Of a stretch of 64,000 bases of DNA, positions 24,020 through 35,562 are shown piece by piece. Positions within the stretch are counted from its first letter, which is position 1, and every line of letters starts with the position of its first letter. Source of the DNA: Hyparrhenia diplandra (taxonomy: Eukaryota; Streptophyta; Magnoliopsida; Poales; Poaceae); assembly GCA_015847255.1 (NCBI GenBank), contig JADLZK010001932.1, positions 744,001-808,000 on the forward strand, read 5' to 3'. A program made the position numbers and the translations under genes. Below the pieces are notes generated by a model, which saw only the letters and a list, made by a program, of their open reading frames with translations, did not search any database and was not told the origin of the DNA.

Positions 24020-25270
24020 CAGTGCAGGATGCACCACTACAGAAAAAGACTAACTGAACTGAACCACATTCAGCCATTTGACTTTGAGGTATTCAATTCA
24101 GTATGTAGCTATAGACATAGTGATATTGCTTTTTTTTTAACCCTTGAACTAATTAGACCGCTGGTACAACAACAGGATGGAGTACAAGTGTGCTGTCACA
24201 ATTTCAGCCATACCACAGGATGTCAGGTGGTGGTATATATCATGCAAAGCATGCAAGAAGAAAGTTCAGCAGCAGCCTGACCACACATACACATGCCCAA
24301 ATGGTCATACCGGCAACATCGTACCTAGGAACTCAATAAATCACTAAAATATAGGTACAAGAAGCATAGTCACTGAGTCAGAAGAAATAAAGTAGACTAT
24401 TTATCCTTTGCTTGCTTTGATTTATGTGCAGGTACATTCTATCCTTTGTAGGAAGAGACGACGAGGCTAAAGCAAGGTTCTTTGCTTATGATGAAGAAGC
24501 GAAACAAATTGTTCAGAAAGACTGCGAGTCCATCTTGAATCCACTAGCCCTGCCAACTACTGTACCTCCTCTTCAGAGGATCATTGACAAGAGGTATGTC
24601 TTTGCAATTGACCTCCCTGATGAACCATCCACAACCATGGGCAACAGGCAGTATGTGGTAAAATCAATTTTAGAAAGGCCACCACGACGTCCGCTTGCTG
24701 CGAATGTAGATCCCACCAACACTGGAACACAGACGGTCGCCATTCCAGTTTCTACCTTGGTCATGGGCCAAAGTTCAAACACTCCTTAGCCTTATGGCAG
24801 CGCCGTAGGCATTGATACTACTACACAGGTTGTGGACCTTATTAAGAGTATTTTTCCCTGGACTATCACACTCCCCATAGATATAGATTTGAAGCAGTCT
24901 TTAATCATACCTAATTAAATACATTAAACAGGTGCAGGAGGAGATCCAGCAGGCTGAGCCTACTACACAGGCGGTAACCTCTATCTACTCTTCTACGTTA
25001 TGTTGCACTAATAGTTCAACAAATTTACACCTATCCATTTGTTTGTGTTCTATATATGCAGACTCCAGCACCTTCCATTGAAACAGATGACAGCCTTACA
25101 AAAGACAATTCTGATAGGTAATAATTAGTATATTGCAAGTAAACAATTCCATTGATTTAGCAAATATTATGATTATGGAAAGAACCAGCCAGTTGAATGA
25201 TGTCTCTGTCAGGGTGCTGTCCAAAACTCAGAAAAGTTTACTTGGAAGACCTGAGTGCTGCAAACAAGGT
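24020..25270 (+). pseudogene. RPA70-like single-stranded DNA-binding protein (C-terminal part)
   Basis: RPA70 binds single-stranded DNA. Plant autonomous Helitrons often carry an RPA70-like gene beside their Rep-helicase. Visible pieces are an entry exon near 24030-24088 (RLTELNHIQPFDFE) and a zinc-finger exon near 24160-24325. That finger reads WWYISCKACKKK, then TYTCPNGH, a Cys-X2-Cys-X13-Cys-X3-His pattern of the Rep_fac-A_C type. An OB-fold exon runs about 24432-24789 (YILSFVGRDDEAKARFFAYD, then CESILNP and YVFAID). Exon-like pieces at 25062-25122 and 25213-25268 may continue it. The donor after NIVP reads GA instead of GT if the natural frame junction is used, so splicing is probably damaged. 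No Rep-helicase was seen. It lies in sense with the Helitron 3' end at 26118. Confidence 0.7.
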
Positions 25271-26087
25271 ATGGTCGCATCTGCTGTATCAATTCAGTTT
25301 GTGCATTAAGATAGGTAACCCACAGTAGCCTCCATCCTAAAGTGTGTGCTTTTCAAACCAGGACACCTCGGTTGCTGGCCTGATACAGAGACCAACCAAT
25401 CAAAGGCAAAAAGGTACTGTTTACAACCACTGGCACACAAATTATTAAAAAAAAACACCTAGGTATTTATAACCAGATGTATAAAAGAACGTGAACTCTC
25501 AACTAATGTAATCAACTTCATGGTGCAGTGTAACAAAAGTCTAACCATCCAGGTTTCATATCGACTTCGTCAGGTGGAGTCAGGTGGACGAATCAAAGCG
25601 CCTCTACATATTTTGGCAACACTATTACTACATGTGCCTCTAAACTTCAATAAAGTGCACCTTGCTATGCTTCTGTGTTCTACTTGCTTCCTGTGTAGTA
25701 TGCAAGTATGATCAGTCTCAATGGAAGGACAATGATGGCCTGTGGCACAAAAATCTCACGCCCTTTGAGCCGATCAACCTCCAATCCGCTTGCCTGCCCA
25801 CATCGAGCAGTTACTTTAGCTGTGTCTTAGCTTGTGCATGTAAATATTATGTCCACGCAGTCTACGGCGCAGTGTATAATATCCAAGCGCACTGAGCATA
25901 ATGTAAGGATACTCATGCACATCAGGGCACTGCCCTCTCTATCCCACAATGCAGGTCCAGTAAACATAAGTGTGTATTTGAACCTATATTTGTCATATGC
26001 CAATACTAAGTGAATCATGTTGAGAGTATGTAGACACTTCTCCACTATACATATCACAGTGAAGGCTCCAAAAATTCACGGCTGATG

Positions 26088-26118
26088 GGGCGCGCGGAAG
26101 CGCGCGCCCGTCCACTAG
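26088..26118 (+). mobile_element. Helitron 3' terminus
   Basis: A perfect 9-bp stem GGGCGCGCG / CGCGCGCCC with a GAAG loop (26088-26109) is followed five bases later by CTAG (26115-26118) and then a host T. This is the Helitron 3' end structure. The 5' end was not found, so the size is unknown. The RPA-like exons upstream are in matching orientation. Confidence 0.8.
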
Positions 26119-26237
26119 TGACGTCTCAAAAGGCCAAGGCACGTCGGTCTTTAGAAATTGAGGTTATTTTGAAGGTGATAGGTAAATGCAGTCACCCTTG
26201 AAAAATTGGACATCTAGGAGCAGGTCATGTTTTCAAC

Positions 26238-26300
26238 TTTTTTTTTTTTTTTTTTTGACAAAACTAGAGGGACATGTATAACTCTTATAAGGATAAATCC
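26238..26300 (-). mobile_element. Poly(T) run, possible SINE 3' fragment
   Basis: A T run of about 19 followed by GACAAAAC. The SINE at 43862 ends in GTC before its A tail, which fits. No target duplication was seen. Confidence 0.35.
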
Positions 26301-26414
26301 CACTAGAGACGATTTCTTTCTACATCCAAGGTATCCACATCATTCCCCACTAAGTGAACCGACAATTGGTTCCTTTAATGCATCAAGCCACTTTCATGCA
26401 ATGACTCCATCCCC

Positions 26415-28133
26415 TGTTGACACAAAAAGTGCCTCTTGTGCCTCACACACCGACAAGCCGGATTAGCTAGCTTTACTCGATTTGCCGAAAGTGTCTTGAC
26501 CGTGCGTGCAGTCAATTTGACTTGTAAATTGATAAGGAGATAAACGTGAGATCCGGAACATGCACCGGTGAGACCAAGACGAGTTCGCATGTATGGCTCG
26601 GGCGGTTATGATGACATATAGCTATAGAAGCTATCCGTCGCTAGTTGTATGAATGCATTCGCAAGAATATATGAGATATGTAAAAGCACAGTTACCGAAT
26701 GAATATAAGAAGACATGTTTGAACAAGTAAATCGATCATCAAGATATGATATTGTAAAGCTCATTGCGTGGATCGAATCAATTGACAACATGATAAATAA
26801 AAGAAGGTAAATCATGAATATAAATCTAATCTAAACATAACACATGCATAGGTTTCATCCAACTAGTCCGCGCGACGTCTAGCCTTCCTAAACCCGTCTA
26901 GCTTAAACCTTTAACAAGTTAATCCACCGCATGATAACGACTTGTACGGATCTAAACCACTTCTCACAACTATATTAATCCACTTAGGATGATACGATCT
27001 AATCATGGTAAGCTAAAAGCATGCATATATCTAAACAGAATCTATAAACACTCATTACACGTGAAAACGTAACGTGTTCGGCAAAGCTTGACGAATCGGG
27101 GTCCATGAAGAAGGAACTCATACGTAAAAACCTATCGGGTTAAACTAAACTCTAGTCCGCCGCGACGTCTAGCTCTAGAGTAACCCAAAAATCAGTATCT
27201 ACCGGATGACACAGTCCTGTCAAGATCCAAACGCATACGAACACGCAACACGTGACAACTTAGATTGATATAAGCTCGGCTATGATAAGCATGATAGATC
27301 TAGTGGCACGACAAGATGAACATTGAAAGCATTAAAGACAACTAGATCTATGACAAGATAAAGCCGAGCCATGTCAATCTAAATTGGGCAAAAAGTGTGT
27401 GCAAACATAATTAAATAATAAATAAAGGCATTGAAACACGTGGTAACTTAATGAATTCATTAGATCTTGCCAAAATCTAATGAAGCCGATAACTAGCTCT
27501 AAGCCGGACCTTAACCCACCGGATGGCTCATGATCGACAAAGAACCCTCTTGTTCCAATAGCTTAAATTCACCGGACGATCTAAGCGTAAACAAGACTAC
27601 TTGCAATAATTTAAATCCACCGGACGATACTAGACATGGTGCAAGGTTCTTTGGTACTTACGGAGGTCGACGGGTCGATGGTTCCTCTCGTAGTAGATCG
27701 ACGACACGACTTGGACTCGAAGGGTGGCGCGGAGCCGGGTTTGTTGTATTGATTGGGTAGATCTATTACAGTTGCCACGGCTCTTATATTTATACCCTGG
27801 GCTTGACACGAGTCCTAACCGACTACGATTACAATAACAGAAAATATCTAGCTAAGATACATTGTCCTCCAAGTCTTCTCGGAGTCTTGAAGTCATACGT
27901 GACATGAGCCTTTTCCCTTCGAATAATTCGCCTTGACGCCCTCAGGCTCACCGAATCACTGTGTGCTCGAATTCTCTTCGGACTCAGGTCTTCTAACCGA
28001 ATAGCAGCAGCTTACCGAATGCTACAGCATTGCCGATAACGAGCTGCTAGCCAAATGTTTTTTCTTGCCGATTATTGGCATCTTGCACTGGCTTTTGACA
28101 CTATCCGATTCTTACCAAATTTCAGTGTTAACA
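26415..28133. repeat. Probable solo LTR, 1.7 kb
   Basis: It begins TGTTGACAC and ends GTGTTAACA, so the termini are near-perfect TG..CA inverted repeats. The right part is rich in CCGAAT and TACCGAA motifs as in grass LTRs. The flanks (CATCCCC on the left, CATCC on the right) suggest but do not prove a duplication. No coding frame and no second LTR were seen. Confidence 0.55.
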
Positions 28134-28140
28134 CATCCGG

Positions 28141-31100
28141 CATTTTTTCCTCAAAGCGAGCTTAGCTCGTACTTCATTAACAGGAGTTAGAAAAGTTCAT
28201 ACACGACTAGTTTCAAACCCCTAGCGAGATGTCGTGGGTTAGACACTAGTAAGCACACTAACAAAAGGCACCAGCTGTAACGGTGGAGCTACTAGATTAT
28301 AACTAAGGAGAAAACAATTGTGCTACAAGGAAAGAGAGGTGGGTTCAATCACGAGGCCTAAAGCACCGCGACCACCGGTTGGATCCCTCTGAAGCCGCCT
28401 TGCGCCCACGCCTCCGCGCGAATGACCTCGAAAAGGTGCAAGGGCGTGAGTGAGGCGGAGTCAAAGGTATGCTGGTTGCGCTCCTTCCAAGTCTCCCAAG
28501 AGACGAGAAGCACAAGGGAATCGAAGGCCCGCCTGAACTGCTGTGGCACCAGGCCACGTGTCCCGAGCCACCCGTCGACAAGGGTAGAGTCCATGGATGG
28601 GCAAAGGTCCGCCAAGGCTGCACGAGAGAGTAGGAGATGCCATACCTGACGAGAGAAGCTGCACGAGGCGTGAAGGTGGTCAATGGACTTGTCAGCCTGC
28701 GAGCACAGGGCGCACTCGATTGACGCTTGGAGGCCATGACGTTGAAAGGTCCTAATGGCTAGGGGGGGGTGAATAGCCTATTAAAAATTCCTGCAACAAC
28801 ACTAAGCACCCGGATTAGTATAAAAGATGGCGAAGCTAAATAAGCGATGCTACATGCTAGCTATGCAAGCCACAAATCAATTCTATTGTCTCTAATCCAC
28901 ACAAGGGCTATGTCTCTAGATTTACTCCTAGGTGAACAAGCAAGACTAACTAATTTTACTTCTAGAAGCTAACAAGACTAAGCAAACTACTCAAGCTAAC
29001 AAGATAACTAACTAGCACCCTAACAAGATATGCTATCGAAGTAAAGCGAAGAGGTGCTAGAATACAATACCACCGAGGAGTGTAGAGGTGGAAGCCAATC
29101 ACCGTGATCACCAAGAAATCTCCAACGAGCAAGAACAAGTGACACGATGATTTTTTCACCGAGGTTCACGTGCTTTTTGCCAAGACGCTAGTCCCCGTTG
29201 TGGTGACACACTCACTTGACGGTTACTAAGCTTAATGGCCGGTGCCAAATCCCCGGTGGGAGCTCAAGCAAACCGAACACAAGAGAGGGTCCAACAAGCC
29301 ACGAGCAATCCCACTAGTGCTCCTTTCGCGAATCTCTCGCGGGGTAAGGAACGACCCCTCACAAACCACCGGTGTGGCCTCGAACAAGCTCCAATCGAGC
29401 TCAACACCACCTCTTGCTCCAAGCCGCTAGGGAACCAAGCAAATTCCCAAGAGAAACGAAATCCCGCGGCTTCTCCAAGGATGAAGTGCCTCTAGATGCA
29501 AGACTATCAAGCAATGCACTTCTATCACTCTCAATCTCACCAAGAATTCGAGTTATGGATGGAGAGATGAGTGGAGAGGAGTCTCACTTGCTCACAAGTA
29601 TGTTAGGGTGTTCAAATGTGCAAGAGAGAGCTCCAAATACCGGCCAAACCAATATATATAGAGCCTCCCACGAGATAGAGTCGTTGGGCAATGAAATGGG
29701 CTTTCTACGCACGACCGGACGCACCGACCGGACTCACCAGCGAGTCCGGTCACACCAAATCATGCGTCCGATCACAAACGATGAAGCCCCCCGCCCACAG
29801 TGACACGCTCCAAAGTGCTTCCGGTCCACGGTGGTCCTGGGTCGACCACCGAAAACGGCCGAAGTTCGTCATGTTGTTGTCGCCCTTTGCTTCAACCTTG
29901 CTTCGTCTCTTGCCATGAGTTGCCAACACGTCGAAGATGAACACGTTATCACTTATGTTAGCATGCACGATCGGTTAGGCAAGAACGAAGTTAGTGCTCT
30001 CATGTCCTAAATGCAATATGCAAGTCAATTGGACCTAGAAGCACTTCACCAAAGGATTGTCACGGCATCCCCTCTTGATAGTCGGCTATTTATCCTATAA
30101 TGTGATCACACGCTCTATCGTGTCTTGATTACCAAAAAGAAAAACCTATCAAGATACCTTTGCCTTGATCTCGGGTTCCTCTCAAACCGATCATCGAGCT
30201 TGACGATCCACCATGTCCATCATCATCGTCCATGTTCATGATCATCATGCTCCACGTCATCCATGTAATCCTATCTCTTAAGTCACACTTAGAGCAAGGA
30301 TTAGTATGACAAGTGTGTCATCAATTTCCAAAACCAAACATGAGATTTTCAGACGTCTCCTCGGTCCATTTGTCCACGGCCTATGTGCAAGGCTAGCCAA
30401 CAAAAAGAGCTTGACCTTGGGTGGGGTAGACGCCTGCCATACCTCCTAGGCTCCGGCAAGCACAATCCTTCCAGCGAAGGATAACTAGTAGGCCGAGGAG
30501 CTGGAGTACTGCCCGTTGGCTGTCCATCGCTGCACGAAGCGGTCTTGGGACGTCCGGTGGGTTTGAACCCCGTTTAGGGCGCCCTTGAGACGGAAGAACT
30601 CGTCAATCACCGTCGCCGTTTGTGCCCCCACAATGTCCCGCTTCCATCGGTCGTTATGTAGAGCCTCCCGAACGGTGCGGCGGCGACAACAACACCCAAC
30701 AGCCTTTGCGGGGTTGCGGCGCGGAGGCACAAATGGCCCCAGTGGGAAGCCACGCATCCGTCCAGAACAGGGTGCCTTCGCCATTGCCCAGCACCATTGT
30801 GACGGACACCCGAAACATGGCCTCGACCGCGGGCTCGGTCTTGGAGGGCAAACGTGCCTAGGGCACCTCCGGCTGGGAGCGATGCTGCCATTCCCAAAGA
30901 AGGCACGGTGCAAAGCCCATGATCCTTAGGTGCGGAAGCCCTAGCCCTCCAAGTTCCTTGGGGAACAGATGACCAGGCCAAGCTAACATGCACTTGCAGC
31001 CGAAAGAACCGTGTCCATCGGCGGAGGAACGCACATCTCGTCTTGTCAATCTCCTCGATAGCCCAAGGAGACAACACACAGTAGATGGAGATGTGGACCG

Positions 31101-32660
31101 AGAATCGCCGAGAGAGTGGTCCGCACCAAGGTACGCCACCCGAAGCCTTCGTGAGTAGCCCACCCTTCAGGTTGGGATCCTGACCGACACCTTGTCCACG
31201 ATCTTCTGCTCGTTGGCGCGGCAAAGTCGTGTTAGCAAAAGAGGGACCCTGTGTACCGATGGGGAAGTCCTGGATCTTGCATGGGAATGCTGCCTACACC
31301 CTCGCAATGTCCTCGAGCAACGGATAGGCGTGATGATGCACTTGTCGAGATTAGTGAATAGACCCGAAGCGCCAGCGAAGAGATCCAAGATCTGTCTTGT
31401 GCAGCTGAGGTCGGTCTCGGTCCCCGAGGAAGATGACAAGGTCATCGGCATAAATAGACGCCCGATACTTGACGACATTCCTAGGCGGGGGAACATCACT
31501 TACAACGATTAGCCTTAGAGAGCGAGGGCGTTGAGCACCTCCATGGCGTTGACAAAGAGAAGCGGGGAGAGTGGGTCGCCCGATGCGGCCCCCAGCGCAT
31601 GACGGATGCGTTGGCTGGGGAGGCCGTTGACGCGAGGACCTTAGTGCTGGCCGTGGAGAGGATCACGGCGACCCGGGTCACACCGCTTCTGCGGGAAGCC
31701 CACCCGCTCCATTACCTCGAGGAGGAACGGCCAGGCCACCGAGTCGAACGCCTTGGCCAAGTCAACCTTAAGGAGCACGGTTGGGGCGCAACGGCGTGCA
31801 GCCAACGACAGATGTGCTGCACTATGCGGTAGTTCTCATGGATCCGACGGCCACGGATGAAGGCGGCAGCGATTGAAATTGACGATCTCCCGCATCCTCG
31901 ACGCCAGGCGTAGTGCAAGCCCCTTCACGAACAGCTTGCCCACAGAGTGCATCAAACGATGGGCGATAGTCCCACGAGGCTCATAGGCGCCCCTGTCTTG
32001 TGCAGCAGGACAATGTACGCCTCATTGAGGGCGTGGAAGTTGCGAAATCCAGCGCGTCAAGCGCTGAAAGGCGCGAGGAAGACGTCCGCCCAACAATGTC
32101 CCATGCCGCCTTGAAGAAGGCACCGGTGAAGCCGTCCGGTCCGAGGGGCCCGGTCAGATGGGGTCTCCCGGATGATCCTCGTAACCTCCTCAAAGCGTGA
32201 ACGGGGCCGCCAACTCATGGAGGTCCGGTGTGGGCAAGTCAAGCCTAGCGAGGTCGATGCGGTGCATCCTCTGAAACAAAGTGCCAAGGAGGTCATGATA
32301 GTAGTCGTGGGCGATCCCCGCGCCTTGGCCTGCTCCTCCAAAACGTCTGCCCGTCATGAGAGATGGCGAATAGGTAGTTTTTCCGATGTCGATGGCACGC
32401 CTGCAGGTGGCACATCGATGAGCTTGAGAGGCGCCACAGCTTCTGATCCAGAGCCTAGCAAGCATCAACCGACAAGTCCACGGCCCCCAGGCTGCAGCCA
32501 CCATGTCGTAAAACCCATCAACCTTGATCAGGTAGTTGTCAAACCCATCAATCTTGATGGTCCGAGCTGTCGGACAACAGGCAGCGAAGTGAGTGCAAGG
32601 GGTACCGCTCTAGCCACTCCACGGAGGCGAAAGCCCGATCAAGGCGCTCAAGCGTCGGCG
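28141..32660 (-). mobile_element. 5'-truncated L1-type LINE, decayed
   Basis: Read on the minus strand. The endonuclease tail (LDRAFASVEWLERYPLHSLR) is near 32560-32640. The reverse transcriptase fingers include FIRGRRIHENYR near 31840 and AKAFDSVAWPF near 31735-31765. The catalytic YADDLVIF is near 31430-31452, and PLLFVNAMEVLNALAL is near 31512-31560. The connection (GVPWCGPLSRRFSVH, then AFLRRW) is near 31020-31140. A zinc-binding C-terminal domain (CALCSQADKSIDHLHASC) is near 28640-28715. The frames are broken repeatedly. A solo LTR (28743-30351) interrupts the C-terminal domain. The low-coordinate end, TTTTTTCCTCAAAGCGAGC, is consistent with the 3' terminus on the minus strand. Confidence 0.92.
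28743..30351. repeat. Solo LTR nested in the LINE
   Basis: The termini are TGAAAGG and ATTTTCA, flanked by an exact 5-bp duplication GACGT at 28738-28742 and 30352-30356. The LINE zinc-binding reading resumes across the insertion. Internal CCGGAC/GTCCGGT motifs near 29710-29770 are common in grass LTRs. No internal retroelement genes, so recombination probably removed them. Confidence 0.85.
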
Positions 32661-33430
32661 CCTCCCAAACTCATTAGTATGATGACATCTAATCAAATTT
32701 ATTCGTATTTTGTCTTACATACCCGCAGCATTGCATAGAAAATCCTCCTAGTTTATAAGGAAGAAAAGAACGTTTCACAGACCCCGAGAACACGAAGGCC
32801 TAAAAGACAAAAATCAAAGCTCGTGCGCTGGTCATTCAACTGGCTTTAGGCGTCGTGCTTTACTAGGCGTAGTGCGTCACAAGACGAAAAAATTCAAAGC
32901 TCGTGCGCTGGTTATTCAAACAGATATGTGGCCACATGCACTCTTTTTCCAAAACTCTGGGACCCATGCATATGTCTTAAGTCTTACTAACTCTCCCATC
33001 TGCATTCTTATGTCTTTTTCGGGGTCAAATGTCCACACACACTGCAGAAAACCGGCAGCACAGGGCACTTCTTTTCCTCCTCCATGGCAGGCTTATCTCT
33101 TCACGCTTCATCAGTCCTCGGCTGCAAGCTGACCATGGCCACAGAAAGTGTATGCATAAGCTATCAAGAAAGCGCAATTTTGGCACAAAATTTTCCACTA
33201 GATGTCAGTATTTACTTGCATCTCTTTCAGATGTCGATCTCGTGTGGAAAAAAACTGGCAGCGGTAACAAGTTGGTCTCCAATTTAATATAAATTGCAAG
33301 AAAGTCATCGTGGAAAAGCAATCAATCGATACCTTAGCTTGTGGAAAAAAATCACTGGCAAGGTAACAAGTGGCTCTCCAATTTAATTTAAACATCTAGA
33401 AAATATTTCATAAAAGCGCCATTAGGGTCC
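32661..33430. other. Upstream region of the second lectin kinase, with direct repeats
   Basis: CAAAGCTCGTGCGCTGGT followed by ATTCAA occurs near 32816 and 32896. A block of about 50 bp (GTGGAAAAAAA, CTGGCA, GGTAACAAG, CTCCAATTTAAT) occurs near 33243 and 33340. No other gene is supported. Confidence 0.5.
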
Positions 33431-33437
33431 TATAAAA
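33431..33437 (+). promoter_or_regulatory. TATA box of the second lectin kinase
   Basis: TATAAAA in GGTCCTATAAAATGCC, 114 bp before the ATG at 33551, consistent with a leader of about 85 bases. Confidence 0.65.
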
Positions 33438-33550
33438 TGCCTCTTCGTCCATTCCATTTTTCGTTGAAAACTCAGCACAGCTTGCCTCTCTTCCTCCTTG
33501 CCCTTCTTTGTTTATGAGCATCATTTCACATACACACCTCACACGAACTG

Positions 33551-35562
33551 ATGAAGTTCTTTCTATTTCCGTGCCTTTTTCTCTCTCTTAGTCTTCACCT
33601 TGCAATTGCATCCATCACCACTGGTGAGAGTCCTGGTGATATCCAGTTCCTGTACCTTGGCTTCGTAGGAACTAACCTCTCCTTGGATGGAACTGCCACA
33701 ATAACATCAAATGGACTCCTTGAGCTTACCAATGGCACACTTGATAGTAAGGGCCATGCATTTTACCCAATTCCACTTCACTTCCGCACACACAATGGTA
33801 CGGTGCAGTCCTTCTCGGTTTGCTTTGTATTTGGCATCCGCTCTAGCTACCTTAGCATGACCCGACAAGGTCTAGCCTTTGTTGTTGCGCCCAGCAAGAA
33901 TTTCTCAGATGCACTGCCCAACCAATACCTTGGTCTCACAAATATCGTGAACAACAATAATCCCAAGAACCATTTCTTTGCCGTCGAGCTTGATACAGTC
34001 CAAAACATCGAGTTCAAGGATATTGATAGCAACCATGTAGGAATAGACATCAATGGCCTCAACTCTGTAGAGTCACACACTGTCGGCTACTATGATGAAA
34101 TCAGCAGTAGCTTTCATAACATGAGTCTTAATAGTGGTAATGAAATGCAAGTATGGGTGGACTATAGTGGAGAAGCCAAGCAAATCAATGTGACCATGGC
34201 AACCCTTGAGATGGAGAAACCTTCAAGACCGTTGATCTCAACAACCTATGATCTATCAACAGTGGTCCAAGAGTCGGCCTATGTTGGTTTCTCGTCATCA
34301 ACGGACGAAATCGACTCGCGACACTATGTGCTTGGCTGGAGCTTTGGCATGAACAGATCAGCTCCAAAGATTGATATTTCCATGTTACCCAAGCTACCTC
34401 GCAATGGCCAAAAACCTCGGTCAAAACTTTTGGAAATCATCCTACCAATAGCAACCACACTATTCATATTTGTTGTGGGGTTCACAATCATTCTACTTCT
34501 GAGAAGGCGGCTGCGTTATGCTGAACTGAAAGAAGATTGGGAAGTTGAGTTTGGCCCACACAGGTTCTCATACAAGGATTTGTACCATGCCACAGAAGGA
34601 TTTAAGAGCAGGAACCTCCTTGGCGCTGGAGGATTTGGGAAGGTGTACAAAGGAGTTCTCCAATCATCTAAACTAGAGGTTGCGGTTAAGAGGGTTTCCC
34701 ATGAATCAAGGCAGGGCATGAAGGAGTTCATTAGTGAGGTTGTAAGCATTGGACGTATTCGTCACCGGAACCTTGTTCAGTTACTTGGATATTGCAGGAG
34801 AAAAGGTGAACTTCTTTTAGTGTATGACTACATGTCAAATGGAAGCCTTGACAAGTATTTGTACTGTGTTGATGGTAAGCTGTCACTGAACTGGGATCAA
34901 AGGTTTCAGATTATCAAAAAACATTGCATCAGGTTTACTGTACCTACATGAGAAATGGGAACAAGTTGTCATTCACCGTGACATCAAGGCAAGCAATGTG
35001 CTCCTTGGTAGCGACATGAGTGGACGCCTAGGTGATTTTGGCCTTGCAAGATTATATGATCATGGCACTGATATACAGACAACTCATGTGGTTGGCACCA
35101 TGGGATACATGGCTCCAGAATTGGTCTGCACAGGCAAGGCGTCCCCTCACAGATGTTTTTGCCTTTGGTATCTTCCTTCTCGAGGTAACCTGTGGCCAGA
35201 GGCCAGTGAACAACAAATCAGATAACGATGATCAAACATTGTTAGTTGACTGGGTTCTTGAGCATTGGCGCAAAGGATCATTGATTGAAACAGTGGACAG
35301 CAAGCTACATGGTGATTATAGTGTAGATGAGGCGTGCCTTGTGCTAAAACTTGGGCTATTATGCTCGCACCCATTTACTAACGTGAGACCAAACATGCAG
35401 CAGGTGATGCAGTATCTTGACTTCAATTTACCGCTACCAGAGCTGACACACACAGACATGAGCTTTAGCATGCTCTCCCTAATGCAAGATGAAGGGTTTG
35501 ATTTTTATACCACCTTGTCATCAAGCATTGGTACAATATCTACAATCTCAGGAGGGAGATGA
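33551..35562 (+). pseudogene. L-type lectin receptor-like kinase with two frame breaks
   Basis: ATG at 33551 opens a signal peptide (MKFFLFPCLFLSLSLHLAIA). A legume-lectin domain follows over about residues 25-275 (FFAVELDTVQNIEFKD, HVGIDINGLNS, VGFSSST), then one membrane span (about 293-315) and a kinase from about 338. Gly loop GAGGFGKVYKG is near residue 358, and the VAIK-type lysine (VAVKR) is near 378. HRDIKASN, LGDFGLARL, APEL and the last helices are all present. Two shifts break it. One is an extra A in an A6 run near 34915-34920 (after DQRFQIIK). The other is near 35140 before the LTDVFAFG segment and fits a 2-base loss or a 1-base gain. Everything else is well kept, so it is either a young pseudogene or two sequencing errors. 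If the shifts are real, the product stops after 466 residues, before the catalytic loop. Confidence 0.9.
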
